A stretch of 64,000 nt of DNA from Antarcticimicrobium luteum (GCF_004358185.1 NZ_SMUV01000071.1:62001-126000); one strand, 5' to 3'. Positions 35,021 to 44,308 are shown, counted from the first letter of the stretch. Notes: generated by a model from the sequence alone, not told the origin. Numbers and translations: made by a program.

Positions 35021-35362
35021 ATGTCCTTCCCTTACCCTATGATCATTAAAGCCATTCTTGAAACCGCGTACGAAGGCGAAGCCAGTGGTGCGCTGTGGAT
35101 CGTCGACACGCCGGCGAACCGGATCTGGTTCGAGCAGAACAGGCCGAAGCTCGCGGAAAACAGCGCCCTGTTCTCTTCAGAGCGATACACCTCCCGGCAA
35201 GACGCCCTGCGCCACATGATCTGGGGCATTCAGGATCACTTCCCGGACTGGCAGGAGATCTGGGTGATCGGAGGCGAGCCGGCCCTCGCGGATATTGATG
35301 AGCTGAGGCAATCAGGCCGTTGGGCGGTGACCAATCGGGACGTGATCCTGCACCACCTCTGA
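35021..35362 (+). CDS. hypothetical protein
   Basis: 113 residues, not recognised. Composition is soluble with many aromatic residues (IWFEQNRPKL, HMIWGIQDHFPDWQEIWVI). GAGGCGGA lies before the ATG at 35021; another ATG at 35039 is possible. The repeat element begins four bases after its stop. Base composition is lower in GC than the flanking paa genes. Probably a real gene; no function offered. Confidence 0.55.
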   Translation: MSFPYPMIIKAILETAYEGEASGALWIVDTPANRIWFEQNRPKLAENSALFSSERYTSRQDALRHMIWGIQDHFPDWQEIWVIGGEPALADIDELRQSGRWAVTNRDVILHHL

Positions 35363-35366
35363 AAGA

Positions 35367-35529
35367 GGGCAGCGCCCGACCGCGGGTGGGCGCTTCGTCG
35401 CTGTGGAAGCGTCACTTTATGGTCGCCAAGACATCGAGCGTGAATTCTGAGCGCAGGCAGTGAGGTAGCGCCCGCCCATAGGGGCGGTCGGGCGCTGCCC
35501 GGCGGCGCTGCGCGCCTCGATTCCGGGCA
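35367..35529 (-). repeat. dispersed repeat with inverted ends, copy 2 (inverted relative to copy 1)
   Basis: Core 35367-35500 starts GGGCAGCGCCCGACCGC and ends with GGTCGGGCGCTGCCC. The complementary strand aligns with copy 1 at 15654-15813 across both ends and the central GGCGACCATAAAGTGACG. Homology extends past the inverted end to about 35529. Two copies in 20 kb imply many in the genome. Confidence 0.7.
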
Positions 35530-35545
35530 CGATGGCGCTCCCGCC

Positions 35546-36142
35546 TCAGATCCCGCGCACCCCTTTCAGCGTCAGGTCACAGACCAGATCCGCGTAATCG
35601 TCGCGCTCCTGCGCCTCGGCGTCGGAGTTCCACATGAAGTACCAGTTCAGCATGCCGTAGACCGACATGGTGACGCCACGCAGCTTGTCGGGCTCGGCCT
35701 CGAACACCTCGGGCGCCGCGTCATGCAGGCAGCTGCCCATGAGTTTGACCATATCGCGCTGATAGGCACGCATCTGGTCCTGCTGCTCCTCCGGCAGGGC
35801 CGAAAGCGCACTGATCTGAACCTGGTGTTCGTGATCGGCGCCCTTGTAGGCACGCAGGATCTCGCGGATCACCCGGCGCAGCCGGTCCTCGGGGCTCAGC
35901 CCCTCGGTATTCACGGCAAAGATGCGATCCCTGAGATCGGACAGATAGCTGTCCAGGATGTCGTAGAGGATCGCATCCTTGCTGTCGTAGTAGTGATAGA
36001 TATTCGCCTTGGAGATCCCGCACTCGCCCGCGAGCTTGGTCATCGACGCGCGGTCGAACCCCTCCTCGGCGAACACCTTGGCCGCCGATTTGAGGATCTG
36101 GGCGCGTTTGTGATCGTGGTCTTTGGCGATGGTGCGGGCCAA
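35546..36142 (-). CDS. paaR: TetR family regulator PaaR
   Basis: 198 residues. The N-terminal helix-turn-helix reads ILKSAAKVFAEEGFDRASMTKLAGECGISKANIYHYYDSKD, followed by the TetR ligand domain. PaaR proteins repress paa genes and respond to phenylacetyl-CoA. A TTG start at 36142 is used, with AAGGAG six bases upstream and only three bases after the paaK stop, so it is co-transcribed with paaG-I-K. The related palindromes at 29164 and 38786 are its likely targets. Confidence 0.85.
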   Translation of the reverse strand: MARTIAKDHDHKRAQILKSAAKVFAEEGFDRASMTKLAGECGISKANIYHYYDSKDAILYDILDSYLSDLRDRIFAVNTEGLSPEDRLRRVIREILRAYKGADHEHQVQISALSALPEEQQDQMRAYQRDMVKLMGSCLHDAAPEVFEAEPDKLRGVTMSVYGMLNWYFMWNSDAEAQERDDYADLVCDLTLKGVRGI

Positions 36143-36145
36143 GGG

Positions 36146-37456
36146 TCACTCCTTCGGGCGGTTGTCGATGACGCGGACGGCCTTGCCCTGGCTGCGGACG
36201 ACCTCGCCGGGATCCTTGACGTCGATCTCGGTGGAGACGCCGACCACGTCCTTGATCCGTTTGTAGAGCATCCGTGCGGCAGCGGTCTTGGACGCCTCGT
36301 CGGTGGAATCGGCGGCGCATTCCACGAACACGCGCATCGCATCCATGCGGCCCGAGCGATAAAGCTCGATCTGGAAATGGTTCGTCAACCCGCCGGTGGC
36401 GACCACCTGTTCCTCGATCTGGGTCGGGAACACGTTGACGCCGCGCAGGATGATCATGTCGTCGCTGCGCCCGGTGATCTTTTCCATCCGCCGCATCGAC
36501 CGGGCGGTGCCCGGCAGCAGACGCGTCAGGTCGCGGGTGCGATAACGGATCATCGGCAGCCCCTCTTTCGTGAGGGTGGTGAAGACAAGCTCGCCCATCT
36601 CGCCATCGGCCACCGGCTCGCCGGTCTCGGGGTTGATGATCTCGGGATAGAAGTGGTCCTCCCAGATCACCGGGCCGTCCTTGGTCTCGACGCATTCGTT
36701 GGCCACGCCCGGCCCCATGATTTCGCTGAGGCCGTAGATGTCGACCGCGTGCATGTCAAAGGCCTGCTCGACCTCCTTGCGCATGGCGTCGGTCCACGGC
36801 TCGGCCCCGAACACGCCGACCGAGAGCGAACAGGCGCGCGGATCAAGCCCGGCCTTGTGGAACTGCTCGAGGATGTTGAGCATGTAGGACGGCGTGACCA
36901 TGATTCCGTCGGGTTTGAAATCGTCGATCAGGGTCACTTGCTTTTCGGTCTGCCCGCCGCTCATCGGCACCACGGTGGCGCCCAGCCGCTCGATCCCGTA
37001 GTGGGCGCCGAGACCGCCGGTGAACAGGCCATAGCCATAGGCGTTGTGCACGATGTCGCCCGCCCGCAGACCCGAGGCGCGCAAGGAGCGCGCGACCAGA
37101 TCGGCCCAGTTGTCGATGTCCGTCCTGGTGTAGCCCACAACGGTCGGCTTGCCGGTGGTGCCGGAGGAGGCATGCAGCCGCATGATCTGCTCGCGCGGCA
37201 CCGCGAACAGGCCGAACGGATAATTGTCGCGCAGGTCGTTCTTGTAGGTGAACGGGAATTTCGCCAGATCCGACAGTGACTTGAGGTCGTCGGGATGCAC
37301 ACCGGCGGCGTCGAACCGCTGCTTGTACATCGGCACGTTGTCATAGGCGTGGCGCAGCGACCATTTCAGACGGTCGAGTTGCAGCGCCTCGATCTCGTCG
37401 CGCGAGGCGATCTCGATCGGGTCCAGGTCGGCTTTGTTCGGGGTCAGGTCCTTCAT
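36146..37456 (-). CDS. paaK: phenylacetate-CoA ligase
   Basis: 436 residues, the usual length. The adenylation motif HASSGTTGKPTVVGYT lies near residue 90-105 and AEPWTDAMR, GPGVANEC and YRTRDLTRLLPG follow in order. Activates phenylacetate to phenylacetyl-CoA with ATP, the entry step. Third gene of the minus-strand paaG-I-K-R operon. Confidence 0.95.
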   Translation of the reverse strand: MKDLTPNKADLDPIEIASRDEIEALQLDRLKWSLRHAYDNVPMYKQRFDAAGVHPDDLKSLSDLAKFPFTYKNDLRDNYPFGLFAVPREQIMRLHASSGTTGKPTVVGYTRTDIDNWADLVARSLRASGLRAGDIVHNAYGYGLFTGGLGAHYGIERLGATVVPMSGGQTEKQVTLIDDFKPDGIMVTPSYMLNILEQFHKAGLDPRACSLSVGVFGAEPWTDAMRKEVEQAFDMHAVDIYGLSEIMGPGVANECVETKDGPVIWEDHFYPEIINPETGEPVADGEMGELVFTTLTKEGLPMIRYRTRDLTRLLPGTARSMRRMEKITGRSDDMIILRGVNVFPTQIEEQVVATGGLTNHFQIELYRSGRMDAMRVFVECAADSTDEASKTAAARMLYKRIKDVVGVSTEIDVKDPGEVVRSQGKAVRVIDNRPKE

Positions 37457-37474
37457 GGCGTCCTCCTCACCAGG

Positions 37475-37906
37475 TCATTCGTCGAAAAGATGGCCCTTGA
37501 TCGCGCGGGACATGCCCCGGAATTCCGCGATTCTCTGGCCATCCTGATTGGTCACGGTCACATCGTAGATGCCGCTGCGCCCGGTCAGGCTGACCTCGCG
37601 CGCATGGGCCGTCAGCCGGTCGCCCTGCTTGCCCGGCGCAAGAAAGTTTATCAGATTGTGCTGCGCCACGGTGGATTGGTTGCGGCTGTTGCAGGCAAAG
37701 GCAAAGGCGCTGTCGGCCAGCATGAAGATCACGCCGCCATGGCAGATCGCGTGGCCGTTGCAGTGGTGCGCCTCGACCGTCAGGTCCAGCGTCGCGGTGC
37801 CCTCGTCAATATGGGTGATTTCCATGCCCGCCCATTTCGAGGCGTTGTCATTGGCCCACATGGCGTCGGCGGATTTCTTCGCACGCTCTGTCGGGGTCAT
37901 GCTCAT
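37475..37906 (-). CDS. paaI: phenylacetyl-CoA thioesterase
   Basis: 143-residue hotdog-fold thioesterase. HCNGHAICHGGVIFMLADSAFA carries the conserved HGG and the acidic catalytic residue. Relieves stalled ring-epoxide CoA esters during phenylacetate breakdown. Its ATG overlaps the stop of paaG (ATGA); the gene ends 18 bases before paaK starts. Confidence 0.93.
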   Translation of the reverse strand: MSMTPTERAKKSADAMWANDNASKWAGMEITHIDEGTATLDLTVEAHHCNGHAICHGGVIFMLADSAFAFACNSRNQSTVAQHNLINFLAPGKQGDRLTAHAREVSLTGRSGIYDVTVTNQDGQRIAEFRGMSRAIKGHLFDE

Positions 37907-38688
37907 TTCCCCCTGAACACGGGCGCGCGTTTTTCGAGAAAGCTGGCGACCCCCTCGGCATAATCCGCGCTCTCGCCGCAGGTCTTCATCGCGTCGGCCT
38001 CCAGCTCCAGATGGTCGGCCAGCGTATCAACCGCCGCCGCCTGGATCGACTGTTTGGTCAGGCCCAGGCCCAGCGTCGGGCCGCCTGCAAGCTTTTCGGC
38101 CAGCGCGCGGGCCTCGTCCATCAGCTGATCGTCCGGCAGCGCCTTCCAGATCAGGCCCCAGTCCTCCGCCCTTTTCGCGGTGAGCGGCTCGGCGGTAAAG
38201 GCCAGGCCCTTGGCACGCGCCTCGCCCAGCAGGCGCGGCAGGTGCCAGCTTCCGCCGGTGTCGGGGATCAGGCCGACCTTGGAGAAGGATTGGATGAACT
38301 TGGCGCTCTCACCGGCCAGAACCATGTCGCAGGCCAGCGCGAGATTGGCCCCCGCCCCCGCCGCCACGCCGTTGACCGCGCAGATGACGGGGAAGTTCAG
38401 CGAGCGGATCAGGTTGACCAGCGGCGCGTAAAAGGTGCGCACCGTATGGCCCAGATCGGGCGGCCCGTCCATCTTGCGCGGATCGCGGTCGCCCAGATCC
38501 TGCCCGGCGCAAAAGCCGCGCCCGGCGCCGGTGATCAGCAGCGCCCGCGCGCCGTTGTCACGCGCCGATTCGATGGCGGCGCGCAGGGCATGGTGCATCT
38601 CTTCGGTAAAACTGTTCAGCCGCTCCGGCCGGTTCAGAGTGATCTCGACCCAGGTGCCGTGATCGGTGGTCAGAATGGTGTCCGACAT
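37903..38688 (-). CDS. paaG: 2-(1,2-epoxy-1,2-dihydrophenyl)acetyl-CoA isomerase
   Basis: 261-residue crotonase. GRGFCAGQDLGDRDP and NGVAAGAGANLALACDMVLA form the oxyanion hole, and KVGLIPDTGGSW contains the conserved PaaG aspartate. Converts the ring epoxide to the oxepin. First gene of the minus-strand operon, divergent from paaZ across a 180-base region with the operator. Confidence 0.92.
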   Translation of the reverse strand: MSDTILTTDHGTWVEITLNRPERLNSFTEEMHHALRAAIESARDNGARALLITGAGRGFCAGQDLGDRDPRKMDGPPDLGHTVRTFYAPLVNLIRSLNFPVICAVNGVAAGAGANLALACDMVLAGESAKFIQSFSKVGLIPDTGGSWHLPRLLGEARAKGLAFTAEPLTAKRAEDWGLIWKALPDDQLMDEARALAEKLAGGPTLGLGLTKQSIQAAAVDTLADHLELEADAMKTCGESADYAEGVASFLEKRAPVFRGK

Positions 38689-38785
38689 GTCGCCCTTGCC
38701 CCTCCTTGGCGTGTCATGCGCTGACGGTGGGGGCTGCCGCCCGAGGCCGCGCCTCCCCCCGTCTCTTGACAAACTTCTTGCATAA

Positions 38786-38800
38786 ACCGACCGGACGGTC
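38786..38800. promoter_or_regulatory. putative PaaR operator between paaG and paaZ
   Basis: ACCGACCGGACGGTC; GACCG-GA-CGGTC is a perfect palindrome. It lies within the 17-base spacer of a possible paaZ promoter (TTGCAT at 38778-38783, AATATT at 38801-38806), the best place to repress. Matches the paaJ site in sequence and spacing. Confidence 0.6.
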
Positions 38801-38868
38801 AATATTTGAATCAAACATCCTGGCCGCCGTCACAGGGCCGCGGCCACCCCGGGAGAGAGGATCATTTC

Positions 38869-40899
38869 ATGAGCATTCGACAGATTTCCAGCTTCGCCGC
38901 CGGTGAATGGATCGCGCCGGGCGCAGGCGCGCGCGCCATTGCCAGCGCCATCACCGGCGAGGTGATCGCCAGCGCCGGCAACTCCGCGCTCGACGTCCAG
39001 TCGATGCTGGATCACGCCCGCGATGTGGGCGGTCCGGCGCTGCGCGCGATGACCTTCCACGACCGCGCCCGGATGCTCAAGGCGCTGGGGCAGCATCTGA
39101 ACGCCAACAAACAGGCGCTGTACGACATTTCCTTCGACACCGGCGCGACCCAGTCGGACCACATGATCGACATCGACGGCGGCATCGGCACGATGTTCGT
39201 CTTCGCCTCCAAGGGCCGGCGCGAGATGCCGGACGATCATGTCTTCCTCGACGGCGAGCTGGAGCAGCTGGGCCGCACCGGCACCTTCATGGGCCAGCAT
39301 ATCTGCACGCCGCTGCATGGGGTGGCGGTGCATATCAACGCCTTCAACTTCCCGGTCTGGGGCATGCTGGAAAAACTGGCCCCGACCCTGCTGGCCGGCG
39401 TTCCGGCCATCGTGAAGCCCGCGACCAACAGCTGTTACGTCACTGAACTGGCGGTGAAATTGATGTTGGAGAGCAGCATCCTGCCCGAGGGCGCGCTGCA
39501 ATTCGTTTCCGGCGGTCTGGGCGACATGCTGGACCGGCTGGGGATGCAGGATGTGGTCAGCTTCACCGGTTCGGCCGATACCGCGCTGCTGCTGCGGTCG
39601 AACAAGACCATCCTTGAAAACTCGGTGCGATTCGTCGCCGAGCAGGACAGCCTCAACGCCTCGATCCTCGGCCCCGATGCGGAGCCGGGCACGCCGGAGT
39701 TCGATCTGTTCATCAAGGAGGTCAGCCGCGAGATGACCGCCAAGGCGGGGCAGAAATGCACCGCGATCCGCCGCATCATCGCGCCGCAGGCGCAGGTGGA
39801 TGCGGTGATCGAGGCGCTGAGCGAGCGGCTGGCCAAGACCGTAATCGGCGATCCGCGGCTGGAAGGCACCCGCATGGGCGCGCTGGTCTCGAACGGGCAG
39901 AAACAGGACGTTCTGGCCAAGGCCGCGCTGATCGGATCGGAGGCCGAGCGGGTGTTCGGCGATCCGGAGAATTTCGAGGTGGTGGGCGCGGATGCCGGCA
40001 AGGGCGCCTTTCTGCCGCCGATGCTGTTCCACTGCGCCAACCCCGACACCGCCCAGCGCGTGCACGATACCGAGGCCTTCGGCCCGGTCTCGACCGTCAT
40101 GGGCTACCGCGATCTGGATCACGCGGTGGAGATCGCCAAACGCGGCCAGGGCTCACTGGTGGCCTCGGTCATCACCCATGACCCGGCGGTCGCGCGTCAG
40201 GTGGCGATCGGCGCCGGCGCCTATCACGGGCGGATCTATATCAACGACCGGGTGTCGATGAAGGAGAGCACCGGCCATGGCTCTCCCTTGCCGCATCTGG
40301 TGCATGGCGGGCCGGGCCGCGCCGGCGGCGGCGAGGAAATGGGCGGCGTGCGCGGGGTCAAGCATTACATGCAGCGCACCGCGATCCAGGGCTCGCCCGA
40401 CATGCTCAGCGCGATCGGCAACAGATGGGTGCCGGGCGCGACGGAGATCGAGGCCCCGGCGCACCCCTTTACCCGCAAGTTCGGCGAGCTCAGGATCGGC
40501 GAGACCCTGCACACCGCCGCGCGCGAGGTGACGATGGCGGATATCGAGCATTTCGCCGAGTTCACCGGCGACACCTTCTATGCCCACATGGACGATGGGG
40601 CCGCCAAGCGGAACCCGTTCTTTCCCGGCCGGGTGGCGCATGGATACCTGTTGCTGAGCTTTGCCGCCGGGCTGTTCGTGGAACCGAACGAGGGGCCGGT
40701 GCTGGCCAATACCGGGCTCGACTCCTTGCGATTCATGAAGCCGGTGAGCGCGGGCGACAGCATCCGGGTGCGCCTGACGGTCAAGCACAAGACGCCGCGC
40801 AATGATGAGTATGGCGAGGTGCGCTGGCATGTGACCCTGACCAACCAGGACAGCGAAAAGGTCGCGGAATACGAGTTGCTGACCATGAACGCGTTCTGA
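38869..40899 (+). CDS. paaZ: bifunctional oxepin-CoA hydrolase / 3-oxo-5,6-dehydrosuberyl-CoA semialdehyde dehydrogenase
   Basis: 676 residues in two parts. The aldehyde dehydrogenase domain (about 1-530) has the catalytic cysteine in [11 protein letters not shown] and the Glu in [10 protein letters not shown]. The C-terminal MaoC-type hydratase (about 545-676) has the [12 protein letters not shown] dyad and [11 protein letters not shown]. Opens the oxepin ring and oxidises the resulting aldehyde. The start at 38869 follows GGGAGAGAGG; upstream in-frame codons lie within the operator region. Confidence 0.93.
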   Translation: MSIRQISSFAAGEWIAPGAGARAIASAITGEVIASAGNSALDVQSMLDHARDVGGPALRAMTFHDRARMLKALGQHLNANKQALYDISFDTGATQSDHMIDIDGGIGTMFVFASKGRREMPDDHVFLDGELEQLGRTGTFMGQHICTPLHGVAVHINAFNFPVWGMLEKLAPTLLAGVPAIVKPATNSCYVTELAVKLMLESSILPEGALQFVSGGLGDMLDRLGMQDVVSFTGSADTALLLRSNKTILENSVRFVAEQDSLNASILGPDAEPGTPEFDLFIKEVSREMTAKAGQKCTAIRRIIAPQAQVDAVIEALSERLAKTVIGDPRLEGTRMGALVSNGQKQDVLAKAALIGSEAERVFGDPENFEVVGADAGKGAFLPPMLFHCANPDTAQRVHDTEAFGPVSTVMGYRDLDHAVEIAKRGQGSLVASVITHDPAVARQVAIGAGAYHGRIYINDRVSMKESTGHGSPLPHLVHGGPGRAGGGEEMGGVRGVKHYMQRTAIQGSPDMLSAIGNRWVPGATEIEAPAHPFTRKFGELRIGETLHTAAREVTMADIEHFAEFTGDTFYAHMDDGAAKRNPFFPGRVAHGYLLLSFAAGLFVEPNEGPVLANTGLDSLRFMKPVSAGDSIRVRLTVKHKTPRNDEYGEVRWHVTLTNQDSEKVAEYELLTMNAF

Positions 40900-40922
40900 A
40901 CCGCCGGCTCTGACGCTGCGAA

Positions 40923-40940
40923 ATCCTGAGGTTTCAGGAT
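40923..40940. promoter_or_regulatory. inverted repeat upstream of the PaaX-like gene
   Basis: ATCCTGA, four bases, TCAGGAT: a perfect 7-4-7 repeat between paaZ and the regulator gene. It could be an autoregulatory site. It overlaps the alternative start at 40939, which argues for the later start. Confidence 0.45.
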
Positions 40941-40974
40941 GGTGCGGCGGAGATGGCGGCGGTATCCTGCCGCC

Positions 40975-41778
40975 ATGAAAGACGCCCAAGAAAGTTGGTT
41001 CGACACCTGTGCCCGGATTTTGACAGACCCGCAGAACCAGCGGGTCTGGTCGATCATCATATCGCTGTTCGGCGACCTGGCGCAGCGGCCCGGCGACCGG
41101 CTGAGCGGCAGCGCGCTGTCGCGGATCATCATGCCGATGGGGATCAAGCCCGAGGCGATCCGCGTCGCGTTGCACCGGCTGCGCAAGGATGGCTGGATCG
41201 ACAGCGCCCGCTCGGGCCGGGCCAGCGAACATTTCCTGACCGGGTTCGGCCGCGCCCGCAGCGCCGAGGTGACGCCGCGAATCTATACCCGCGCGCCCGA
41301 CACCCCCGCCGACTGGCACCTGCTGATCGCCGAGGACGGGCCCGGCCAGTCTGCGCTGGACGAGATGCTGCTGACCGCCGAGTATTTCAGCCTGGCGCGC
41401 AACGTCGCGCTGGGGGCTGGCGCCGCGCCGGAGACGGCCGCGGAACTGATGACGTTCGACGTGCGCGCCTATGCGGTGCCCGACTGGGTCCGCGCGAGGG
41501 CCTGCCCCGAGGATCTGGCCGAAAACTGCCGCAGCCTGATCGACGCCCTGGAACGCGCCGCCACCCTGCTGCCGCCGGAGGGGCAGATCACGCCGGTGCA
41601 GACTGCCACGCTGCGGATGCTGATCGTACACCGCTGGCGCCGGGTGGTGCTGCGCCAGCCGGATCTGCCGGCGGAATTCTTCCCGCCCGACTGGCCCGGC
41701 CCGGCCTGCCGCGCCGCCGTGTTCCGGTTGCTGGACCGGCTGCCGCGCCCGGCGCTGGACGCGCTCGACGCGGAGTGA
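40975..41778 (+). CDS. PaaX family transcriptional regulator
   Basis: 267 residues. The N-terminal winged helix-turn-helix contains RIIMPMGIKPEAIRVALHRLRKDGW, the PaaX pattern, and the C-terminal half AELMTFDVRAYAVPDWVRA is family-typical. PaaX represses paa genes and senses phenylacetyl-CoA. Its presence together with paaR gives the locus two repressors. The ATG at 40975 is chosen; an upstream ATG at 40939 has a GAGG and would add 12 residues. 75 bases after paaZ. Confidence 0.83.
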   Translation: MKDAQESWFDTCARILTDPQNQRVWSIIISLFGDLAQRPGDRLSGSALSRIIMPMGIKPEAIRVALHRLRKDGWIDSARSGRASEHFLTGFGRARSAEVTPRIYTRAPDTPADWHLLIAEDGPGQSALDEMLLTAEYFSLARNVALGAGAAPETAAELMTFDVRAYAVPDWVRARACPEDLAENCRSLIDALERAATLLPPEGQITPVQTATLRMLIVHRWRRVVLRQPDLPAEFFPPDWPGPACRAAVFRLLDRLPRPALDALDAE

Positions 41779-41878
41779 GCCGGGCTGACGCGGCGTCGCC
41801 TGTACGATCCGGACAGGTTTTTGTACATTTCCGCGCGCGCGCCGCTAGGCTGCGGCAAAGATCGCAGCGGGACCAACC

Positions 41879-43354
41879 ATGCCGGACCAGACTGAGTGCG
41901 ATATCCTGATCGTCGGCGCCGGCTTCTCCGGCCTGATCATGGCGCTGGAGGCGCGCCGGCGCGGCTTTGGCAAGATCGTGATCCTGGAAAAGGCCGACGA
42001 CATCGGCGGCACCTGGCGCGAGAACACCTATCCCGGCGTCGCCTGCGACATCCCCTCGCACCTCTATTCCATGGCGCGGCATCCGAACCCGGACTGGTCG
42101 TCCGCCTATGCCGGGGGCGCGGAGATCTGGGCCTATCTGCGCCGGGTGGCGCGGGACGAGGGCCTCTATGAGCTTTGCCATTTCGAGCAAACGCTGAAAT
42201 CGGCGCGCTGGGACGGGACGCGCTGGCAGGTGGAGACGGAGAAAGGCGCGGAATACAGCACCCGGGTGCTGGTCTCGGCGCTGGGGCCGCTGCATGTGCC
42301 GCGCATCCCCAAGGTGGCCGGCGCCGACAGCTTTCCCGGTCCCGCCTTTCATTCGGCGGGGTGGGATCACGGTGTGGACCTTGCGGGCAAGCGGGTGGCG
42401 GTGGTGGGCACCGGCGCCTCGGCGATCCAGTTCGTGCCCCAGATCGCCAGGCAGGCCGCCCATGTCACCGTGTTCCAGCGCACCGCGCCTTACGTGATGC
42501 CGCGCGCCGACGGACCGATCGCGCCCTGGATGCGGACGCTGCACCAGCGTTTCCCGCTCAGCCGAGCGCTGCGCCGCTGGCTGATCTATCGCATGTTCGA
42601 GGCCCGCCACGCGGTGTTTCGCGGCAGGCCGCGGGCGGTGCATATGGCGATGGAGATGTGGCGCAAGACGATGGAGAAATCCATCACCGACCCGGCGCTG
42701 CGCAAGGCGCTGACCCCGCCCTATCGCATCGGCTGCAAGCGCATCCTCAGCTCCAACGACTGGTATCCGGCGCTGACGCGGGACAATGTGACCGTGATCC
42801 CCTCAGGCGTGGCAAAGATCGAGGGCGACCGGCTGATCGCCGAGGACGGAACCGAGACCCGGGCCGACGTGCTGATCTGGGGCACCGGATTTCACGTCAC
42901 CGATGCGATGCGGCGAATGCGCATCAGCGGCGAGGGTGGCAAAAGCCTCGCCCGGCTCTGGGTGCGGGGGATGCAGGCGCATCTGGGAACCGCGCTGGCC
43001 GGGTTTCCCAACCTGTTCTTCATGCTCGGGCCGCATACCGGGCTGGGCCACAACTCGGTCGTGCTGATGGCCGAGGCGCAGGCGGAGCATATCGGGCGGC
43101 TGCTGGAGGGGATGCGGGCCAAGGGCATCGCCGCCGTCGCCCCGCGCGCGGAGGCGCAGGAGGCGTTCGAGGCGGAGATGGACGCGCGCCTCGCCTCCTC
43201 GGTCTGGCAGACCGGCGGCTGCACCTCGTGGTATCAGGACCACAGCGGGCGCAACCCGACGCTCTGGCCCGGGACCGCGGGCGAATATCGCAAACGCATG
43301 GCGCGCGCCGGGCTGGACCAGTACCGCCCGGTGCCGGTGAAGGAAGGAGACTGA
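41879..43354 (+). CDS. flavin-containing monooxygenase, Baeyer-Villiger type
   Basis: 491 residues. The first dinucleotide fold is ILIVGAGFSGLIMALEARRRG and the second VAVVGTGASAIQFVPQIA. Between them FPGPAFHSAGW fits the Baeyer-Villiger fingerprint FxGxxxHxxxW. GGTWRENTYPGVACDIPSHLY is a class hallmark. Converts a ketone to an ester or lactone with NADPH and O2. A hydrolase gene starts three bases after its stop. Substrate unknown. Confidence 0.87.
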   Translation: MPDQTECDILIVGAGFSGLIMALEARRRGFGKIVILEKADDIGGTWRENTYPGVACDIPSHLYSMARHPNPDWSSAYAGGAEIWAYLRRVARDEGLYELCHFEQTLKSARWDGTRWQVETEKGAEYSTRVLVSALGPLHVPRIPKVAGADSFPGPAFHSAGWDHGVDLAGKRVAVVGTGASAIQFVPQIARQAAHVTVFQRTAPYVMPRADGPIAPWMRTLHQRFPLSRALRRWLIYRMFEARHAVFRGRPRAVHMAMEMWRKTMEKSITDPALRKALTPPYRIGCKRILSSNDWYPALTRDNVTVIPSGVAKIEGDRLIAEDGTETRADVLIWGTGFHVTDAMRRMRISGEGGKSLARLWVRGMQAHLGTALAGFPNLFFMLGPHTGLGHNSVVLMAEAQAEHIGRLLEGMRAKGIAAVAPRAEAQEAFEAEMDARLASSVWQTGGCTSWYQDHSGRNPTLWPGTAGEYRKRMARAGLDQYRPVPVKEGD

Positions 43355-43357
43355 CCC

Positions 43358-44308
43358 TTGGCAAGCATTCTGATCGCTCTGATCCTGCTGATCGCGGCGG
43401 CGCTGGCCGCGCTGGCGGCGTGGACACGGTATCTGGGCCGCGACGTGGAAAGGCTGGTTCCCCGGGAGGGACGGATGCAGCCGGTGCCGGGCGGCGCGAT
43501 CCATTATGTCGATCTGGGCCCGCGCGAGGCGCCGGTGGTGGTGCTGATCCACGGGCTGTCCGGGCAGTTGCAGCATTTCACCTATGGGGTGACCGGGTTG
43601 CTGGAACAGGACTATCGCGTGATCGCGCTGGACCGGCCCGGTTGCGGCTATTCCACCCGCGACAGCGACGAGCTGGCGGCGTTGCCGGAACAGGCGCGGA
43701 TGATCTGGGCGCTGCTTGATGCGCTGGGAGTCGGGCGGGCGGTGCTGGCGGGGCATTCGCTGGGTGGCGCGGTGGCACTGGCAATGGCGCTGGAGCGGCC
43801 CGGGCAGGTGGCCGCGCTGGCGCTGATCTGTCCGCTGACCCATGCGCAGGGGAACGACATTCCCGCCTTCAAGGGGCTGGAGGTGGCCTCGCCGCTGCTG
43901 CGCCGCGCCATCGCCCATACCATCGCGGTGCCGATGGCCCGGCGCACCGCCGCCGCGGTGCTGGAGATGGTGTTTCGCCCCGACCCCTGCCCCGAGGATT
44001 TCCTGTCTCGCGGCGGCGGCGCGCTGGGGCTGCGGCCCAAAGCGTTCATCGCCGCCTCGGCCGATTACATGGCCGCCAATGCCGGCATCACGGCGCAACA
44101 GCTGCGCTATGCCACCGATCTGAACACGCCGGGCGGGGTCCTGTTCGGGGAGGCCGACAACCTGCTGCCGCCGGACCGTCATGGCGCGCCGATGGCGGCG
44201 CATGGGCTGGGGTATGAGGAGATGGCGGGCCGGGGCCATATGCTGCCCATCACGGCGCCGGCGGCCTGCGCCGATTTCATCCGCCGCATGGCCGCCAAAG
44301 CATCCTGA
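43358..44308 (+). CDS. alpha/beta hydrolase, membrane-anchored
   Basis: 316 residues with an N-terminal hydrophobic segment (ILIALILLIAAALAALAA) likely to anchor it. The fold signatures are VVVLIHGLSGQLQHF, the nucleophile elbow AGHSLGGAVALAMA and the late histidine in GRGHMLPIT. TTG start at 43358 with AGGAGA upstream. Follows the monooxygenase gene by three bases; together they could oxidise a ketone to an ester and cleave it. Confidence 0.83.
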   Translation: MASILIALILLIAAALAALAAWTRYLGRDVERLVPREGRMQPVPGGAIHYVDLGPREAPVVVLIHGLSGQLQHFTYGVTGLLEQDYRVIALDRPGCGYSTRDSDELAALPEQARMIWALLDALGVGRAVLAGHSLGGAVALAMALERPGQVAALALICPLTHAQGNDIPAFKGLEVASPLLRRAIAHTIAVPMARRTAAAVLEMVFRPDPCPEDFLSRGGGALGLRPKAFIAASADYMAANAGITAQQLRYATDLNTPGGVLFGEADNLLPPDRHGAPMAAHGLGYEEMAGRGHMLPITAPAACADFIRRMAAKAS

